A DNA stretch of 8,468 nt from Alphaproteobacteria bacterium. GTDB taxonomy: Bacteria > Pseudomonadota > Alphaproteobacteria > Micavibrionales > UBA2020. A model generated the notes under the pieces. The model was not told where the DNA came from, did no database searches, and saw nothing but the letters and a program-made list of their open reading frames with translations. Below, in pieces: positions 4,990 to 8,468 of the stretch (position 1 is the stretch's first letter; each line of letters starts with the position of its first letter). The position numbers and the translations under genes were made by a program. The stretch lies in the NCBI GenBank assembly GCA_029266795.1, contig JAQSWE010000101.1, positions 1 through 8,468 on the forward strand. The letters run 5' to 3'.

Positions 4990-7821
4990 ATGACGCAGGC
5001 CGTTGTCGAACAGCGGGCGACCAAACGCCCTTTGATCCCGAAAGCACCCGTGCTGGCGCTGGCGGGGATGAGCCTGTATTGCCTGACGCTGGACGGCGAG
5101 CTGAAGAAAATCACCGATACGGAGGCTAAAGCCCTTTGCGCGCGCACCATGCCCATCCTGTGTAACGGGCCGCAGATTGCGGGGCGGCTGCAGGTGGAGC
5201 GGTTTCCCGCTTACGACGTGCTGGAACTCTTCGCCTTCGTCCATCCGGGGCGGTTCTGCGTGCCGACGCCGCGCGGGATCATGAAGGCGCTCAGCCTGAT
5301 GGAACCGACGGAGCCGGAAGACCAGTGCCTTGCGCTCCGCGACGCCATCCGTCATTTGCTGGCCGATCTTGCCAATGCCGCACCCAACGAAAAATCCGAC
5401 CCAGCAGGGATTGCCGCAGTCATGGGCCGCATGGGCAGCCTGCTGGCGGGCGACGACAGCCCTGCTGTTGCGCAAAATACCGGTGGCTGGCCGTGGACCC
5501 CGGTTGTGCTGGCCGCGCTGGGCCGCGATGAAAATCCGCCGACCCGAGCCGAAATGCGCGCGGCGGTCAAAATCTGGGACAAGCTGCCCGAATGGTCGAT
5601 CCATGCGCCGGAGCCTGCGCCCGGGCATGTTGGCGTGGACAAGCACGAGGTAGAAGACCGCCTGCGCCAGCTGACCAAACGCCCGAGCGTGGAGGACCGC
5701 CCCCAGCAGCGCGATTACGCAACCGCCCTCTCCCGAGCTTTCCAGCCCGTCGATGATGAAGGCGAAACGCATGTGGTTCTGGCGGAGGCCGGCACAGGCA
5801 CGGGGAAGACGCTCGGCTACCTCGCGCCCGCGACTGTCTGGGCGGAAAAAAATGGCGGGCCGGTCTGGGTTTCCACCTATACCCGCAACCTTCAAAGACA
5901 GGTTGATGCCGAACTCGAAAAACTCTACGACGACCCCGTCGAAAAAGCGCGCAAGGTCGTGACACGCAAAGGCCGTGAGAATTACCTGTGCCTGCTGAAT
6001 CTGGAAGACGCCGCCCAATCACAAGGCGCAGCCATCAACGACCTGAGCGCCATGGCGCTGGGATTGATGACGCGCTGGGCAGCGGTGACGTCGGACGGCG
6101 ACCTGATGGGCAAGGATTTCCCCGGCTGGCTGACGGGGCTGATGGGCTGGAGCCGCATGGCGGCCTTTGCCGACAAGCGCGGCGAATGCATCTATTCCGC
6201 CTGCCCGCATTTCAACAAATGCTTCGTCGAAAAAAGCATCCGCAAATCGAAACGCGCCGATATTGTGATCGCCAACCACGCGCTCGTCATGCACCAGACG
6301 GCATCCAGCGGCCCCGATGATGTGCTGCCGGGGCGTTATATCTTCGACGAAGGCCACCATATTTTCGAAGCCGCCGACAGCGCCTTTGACGCGCAGTTGA
6401 ACGGTCAATGGACCGCCGATCTGCGCCGCTGGATTCTGGGGTCGGAAACCGGCCAGAAAACCCGCGCGCGCGGATTGAAGCGCCGCATCGAGGATATCGT
6501 GGCGGGCGACGACGAAGGCTTGAAACTCGTCGAGGAGATTCAGGAAGCCGCCAGATCGCTGCCCGGCCCGCAATGGCGGCAGCGCATGGCGGAGAAAAAC
6601 CCGAAAGGTGTTGCCGAGCAATTCCTGCTCGTCTGCCGCGAACAGGTCTATGTCCGCACCAAGGAACATGGCGGCTATTATTCGCTGGAAACGGCGGCGA
6701 TGCCGCCCGTGCCGGGATTCCTTGAATCCGCCCGCGCGCTGGAGGCGAAACTGGTCTCCTTGCAAAAGCCGATGAACCAGCTGATCGCGCTGCTGCAAAA
6801 AAAGCTGGAGGACGAGGCGGAGGCGCTCGATAGCGCAGCCCGCGAACGCATCCATTTCATTCGCAACAGCCTCTACCGCCGCGCGCAATACGAAGTCGGC
6901 GGCTGGGTCGGCATGCTGATGGCGCTGCGCAATCCTGTGCAGGACAACGGCAAGCCCGAATTCGTCGACTGGCTGGAGGTCTCCCGCGAGGGGGGCAAGG
7001 ATTCGGATGCCGGCTATTACCGTTATTACGTCGACCCCGCCAAGGTTTTCGCCGAAGTGCTGAAACCGCATGCACACGGCATCGTGATCACTTCTGCCAC
7101 CTTGCGCGACACAACTCTCGACGACCGCGAGGGATGGGTGAGTCCGAAAGCGCGCACGGGATCGGCTGTATTATCGCCCAATGACGGCGCGCGGCTGTTC
7201 AACGTGCCATCGCCCTTCGATTACGCGAGCCAGACGCGCGTAATCGTGGTGGGCGACGTCAAAAAAGAAAATCCCGGCGAAGCGGCGGCGGCCTTCCGTG
7301 AATTGTTCAAGGCATCCGGCGGCGGTGCGCTCGGTATTTTTACTGCCGTACAAAGATTGCGCGCCGTGTATGACAAGATCGCGCAGCCGCTCGAAGAATC
7401 CGGCCTGCATCTCTATGCGCAGCATATCGACCCGCTCGACACCGGCACGCTGATCGATATTTTCCGTGAGGAAGAAAACGCCTGCCTGCTGGGAACCGAC
7501 GCAACACGCGACGGCATCGACGTACCGGGCCGCAGTCTACGCTTAGTCGTTTATGACCGCGTGCCCTGGCCACGCCCGACCATCCTGCACAAGGCCCGCC
7601 GCAACCATTTCGGCAAGGACCTCGACGATATGCTGACACGCTTCAAGCTGAAGCAAGCCTATGGCCGCCTCATCCGCCGCGCCGATGACAAGGGCGTCTT
7701 CGTCATGCTCGACGGCGCGCTCCCCACCCGCCTGCTCTCCGCCTTCCCCGACGGCGTCGAAGTGCAGCGCATCGGGCTCAAGGAGGCGATCGAGATGACG
7801 CGCGAGTTTTTGAAGGAGTGA
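4990..7821 (+). CDS. ATP-dependent Fe-S DNA helicase, DinG/XPD (Rad3) family
   Basis: A 943-residue superfamily 2 helicase expected to unwind DNA 5'-3' in repair or in resolving unusual structures, as known for DinG and YoaA. In order: an N-terminal region of about 215 residues without helicase motifs; Walker A AEAGTGTGKT (265-274, K273); STYTRNLQRQ (295-304, motif Ia); candidate Fe-S cysteines C334, C400, C405 and C411 (NYLC … GECIYSACPHFNKC); ANHALV (428-433); Walker B DEGH (453-456); a long helical insertion (about 480-640); TSATLRD (701-707, motif III); GTDATRDGIDVPG (835-847, motif V); and QAYGRLIRR (889-897, motif VI). All motor motifs look intact. The family often carries a 3'-5' exonuclease domain at the N-terminus in Firmicutes; here I see no clear DEDD residues. 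An in-frame TTG at 4978 is an alternative start; neither start has a strong ribosome site. The Imm32-like gene follows 2 bases after the stop. Confidence 0.93.
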   Translation: MTQAVVEQRATKRPLIPKAPVLALAGMSLYCLTLDGELKKITDTEAKALCARTMPILCNGPQIAGRLQVERFPAYDVLELFAFVHPGRFCVPTPRGIMKALSLMEPTEPEDQCLALRDAIRHLLADLANAAPNEKSDPAGIAAVMGRMGSLLAGDDSPAVAQNTGGWPWTPVVLAALGRDENPPTRAEMRAAVKIWDKLPEWSIHAPEPAPGHVGVDKHEVEDRLRQLTKRPSVEDRPQQRDYATALSRAFQPVDDEGETHVVLAEAGTGTGKTLGYLAPATVWAEKNGGPVWVSTYTRNLQRQVDAELEKLYDDPVEKARKVVTRKGRENYLCLLNLEDAAQSQGAAINDLSAMALGLMTRWAAVTSDGDLMGKDFPGWLTGLMGWSRMAAFADKRGECIYSACPHFNKCFVEKSIRKSKRADIVIANHALVMHQTASSGPDDVLPGRYIFDEGHHIFEAADSAFDAQLNGQWTADLRRWILGSETGQKTRARGLKRRIEDIVAGDDEGLKLVEEIQEAARSLPGPQWRQRMAEKNPKGVAEQFLLVCREQVYVRTKEHGGYYSLETAAMPPVPGFLESARALEAKLVSLQKPMNQLIALLQKKLEDEAEALDSAARERIHFIRNSLYRRAQYEVGGWVGMLMALRNPVQDNGKPEFVDWLEVSREGGKDSDAGYYRYYVDPAKVFAEVLKPHAHGIVITSATLRDTTLDDREGWVSPKARTGSAVLSPNDGARLFNVPSPFDYASQTRVIVVGDVKKENPGEAAAAFRELFKASGGGALGIFTAVQRLRAVYDKIAQPLEESGLHLYAQHIDPLDTGTLIDIFREEENACLLGTDATRDGIDVPGRSLRLVVYDRVPWPRPTILHKARRNHFGKDLDDMLTRFKLKQAYGRLIRRADDKGVFVMLDGALPTRLLSAFPDGVEVQRIGLKEAIEMTREFLKE
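7813..7818 (+). promoter_or_regulatory. Ribosome binding site of the Imm32-like gene, inside the helicase 3' end
   Basis: AAGGAG lies within the last helicase codons, 5 bases before the ATG at 7824. The position suggests translational coupling and favours the ATG over an in-frame GTG at 7818 that overlaps the ribosome site. Confidence 0.8.
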
Positions 7822-7823
7822 CA

Positions 7824-8039
7824 ATGCTCAGTTTTGAATTAATCAAGCCAGCAAACGCTACAGCGATTCAGGTTTGTTGCGATGAAGAGGGTCTTGAAGA
7901 ATTAATTTCCGCTTTACAGCGGCTGAAGCATCAAGGCCATGTCCATCTCTGCTCACCTTTGGCAGGAGGAAAAATACTGTCAGACCAAACGATCCATGGC
8001 AAAGACGCTATCGGCGAAGTGATTGTCACACTCATCTAA
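7824..8039 (+). CDS. Small Imm32-like protein (possible orphan immunity protein)
   Basis: A 71-residue soluble protein. Its pattern, CCDEEGLEELISALQRLK (18-35), then GHVHLCSPLAGGKILSD (38-54) and a final beta strand (EVIVTLI), resembles the Imm32 family of polymorphic-toxin immunity proteins. That family shows a short strand, a 'GL..L...L..L' helix, an 'H.HL..P..GG..LS' segment and a terminal strand. Imm32 members are presumed to bind and block a cognate toxin, but no toxin gene is in the window. The gene starts 2 bases after the helicase stop with a strong ribosome site, so it should be translated from the helicase message. By hand count it has 98 G+C in 216 bases (about 45%), clearly below its neighbours, which suggests later acquisition. 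The family call comes from pattern memory on a very short protein and could be wrong; that it is a real gene is more certain. Confidence 0.65.
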   Translation: MLSFELIKPANATAIQVCCDEEGLEELISALQRLKHQGHVHLCSPLAGGKILSDQTIHGKDAIGEVIVTLI

Positions 8040-8069
8040 CCTTCATCCCCGCTCGCGCTGGGATGAAGG
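8040..8069. repeat. 10-bp perfect inverted repeat with 10-base spacer (REP-like palindrome)
   Basis: CCTTCATCCC at 8040-8049 pairs perfectly with GGGATGAAGG at 8060-8069 around the spacer CGCTCGCGCT, whose centre can pair further. It starts immediately after the stop of the Imm32-like gene, in the gap before the convergent zeta gene. Neither strand shows a T-run after the stem, so it is not a standard intrinsic terminator. Its make-up resembles dispersed intergenic palindromes (REP-like elements) found in many proteobacteria; this needs other copies in the genome to confirm. It could also act as a 3' stabiliser or a weak bidirectional terminator. Confidence 0.6.
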
Positions 8070-8090
8070 GGATTATAGCGAAAGATATAT

Positions 8091-8420
8091 TTAAGACTGC
8101 GTCGCGAATTGCTTCTTCGCTTCGGCCAGATGCAGGTTGTATTCGCGTTCCAGGTTGCCCATGTCGGAATCCATTTCGCGGGCGTCGAAATCGGCCTTTA
8201 CCTTGCGCAGCACGTCCCTGATGCCGGGTTCGTCGAAATCGGCATCGATCACGTCGCCGACGTATTTTTCAACCGCTTCCGGATCGGTGATGCCCAGCTG
8301 GGCTGCGGCCCATTTGCCGAACAGCTTGGTCGCCCGCATCTGCACCTTGAAGCGCAGCTCTTCGTCCATCTTGAACTTGTTCTCGAAAACTTTTTCGCGG
8401 TCGTCCATAGAAGAAGTCAT
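8091..8420 (-). CDS. F1-ATPase zeta-type inhibitory subunit (DUF1476 protein)
   Basis: A 109-residue protein of the DUF1476 family. Its characterised member is the zeta subunit of Paracoccus denitrificans ATP synthase, which inserts its N-terminus into F1 and blocks ATP hydrolysis at the cytosolic face of the membrane. The family pattern is clear: an N-terminal DDREKVFENKFKMDEELRFKVQMRATKLFGKWAAAQLG (6-43), corresponding to the 'F.dRE.a.E.kf..d.e..fk..aRrnkLlG.WAA..lG' core, then an acidic four-helix C-terminal part with VLRKVKADFDA (70-80). Length is about that of the Paracoccus protein. The start at 8418-8420 has AAGGAG 8 bases upstream; the in-frame ATG at 8406-8408 would be 20 bases from it and is less likely. 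The gene stands alone, away from any ATP synthase genes in view. Whether it really inhibits this organism's enzyme is inference, since potency varies among alphaproteobacteria. Confidence 0.9.
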   Translation of the reverse strand: MTSSMDDREKVFENKFKMDEELRFKVQMRATKLFGKWAAAQLGITDPEAVEKYVGDVIDADFDEPGIRDVLRKVKADFDAREMDSDMGNLEREYNLHLAEAKKQFATQS

Positions 8421-8468
8421 GGCGTGGGCTCCTTGATTGGGTGTAGTTTCTTATTACATTAAGCGTAT

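Noticed and set aside
4915..4992. SOS (LexA) operator before the DinG-like gene
   Set aside because: I looked for the alphaproteobacterial GTTC-N7-GTTC form and the E. coli CTGT-N8-ACAG form. Only a partial GAAC/TGTT mixture is present, with no second half at the right spacing.
4396..6018. Open frame of 540 codons on the minus strand over the 4420 gene and helicase start
   Set aside because: It spans two sense genes and the gap between them without a promoter or domain signature; it is a composition shadow.
6019..7077. Open frame of 352 codons on the minus strand inside the helicase gene
   Set aside because: It is antisense to conserved helicase motifs and has no recognisable protein features.
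8453..8468. AT-rich stretch upstream of the zeta gene as its promoter
   Set aside because: A -10-like TAATAA can be read on the minus strand, but the -35 region would lie at or beyond the window edge, so it cannot be judged.

Overview
The window looks like ordinary chromosomal DNA from a GC-rich alphaproteobacterium. The best lineage marker is the F1-ATPase zeta-type (DUF1476) gene at the right end, a family typical of Alphaproteobacteria. The proline- and alanine-rich proteins and the style of the DinG-like helicase agree with this. The genus cannot be named from the sequence alone. I see no tRNA, rRNA, CRISPR array, insertion sequence or prophage gene.

Left part (1-4268). The 3' end of a tetratricopeptide-repeat gene runs in from the left on the + strand and ends at a strong stem-loop with a T-run at 401-436. 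That stem-loop probably serves both directions, because a minus-strand block converges on it. Read in its own direction, the block is an M49-like (dipeptidyl-peptidase III-like) zinc metallopeptidase (4268-2475), a GNAT N-acetyltransferase (2409-1978) and a class II lysyl-tRNA synthetase (1958-453). The last two are 19 bases apart and are probably cotranscribed. The peptidase lies 65 bases upstream with no visible terminator between, so it may be in the same transcript.

Middle and right (4269-8039). A 151-base AT-rich intergenic region separates the peptidase from a + strand block and carries a good sigma-70-type promoter facing right. The block starts with an unrecognised 164-residue helical protein (4420-4914). 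After a 75-base gap with three small consecutive hairpins comes a long DinG/XPD-type Fe-S helicase (4990-7821). Two bases later a 71-residue protein resembling the Imm32 immunity family begins (7824-8039). That small gene is clearly poorer in G+C than its surroundings and has no toxin partner in view, which makes it the most accessory-looking item here.

Right end (8040-8468). A 10-bp perfect inverted repeat lies in the convergent gap, followed by the minus-strand gene for the zeta-type F1-ATPase inhibitor.

I do not see a clear multi-gene novel system. The items most worth a second look are the orphan Imm32-like gene coupled to the helicase, the bacterial M49-like peptidase, the class II (rather than class I) LysRS in an alphaproteobacterial setting, and the palindrome at 8040-8069. 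Four very long antisense frames over lysS, the peptidase and the helicase were judged to be composition shadows.
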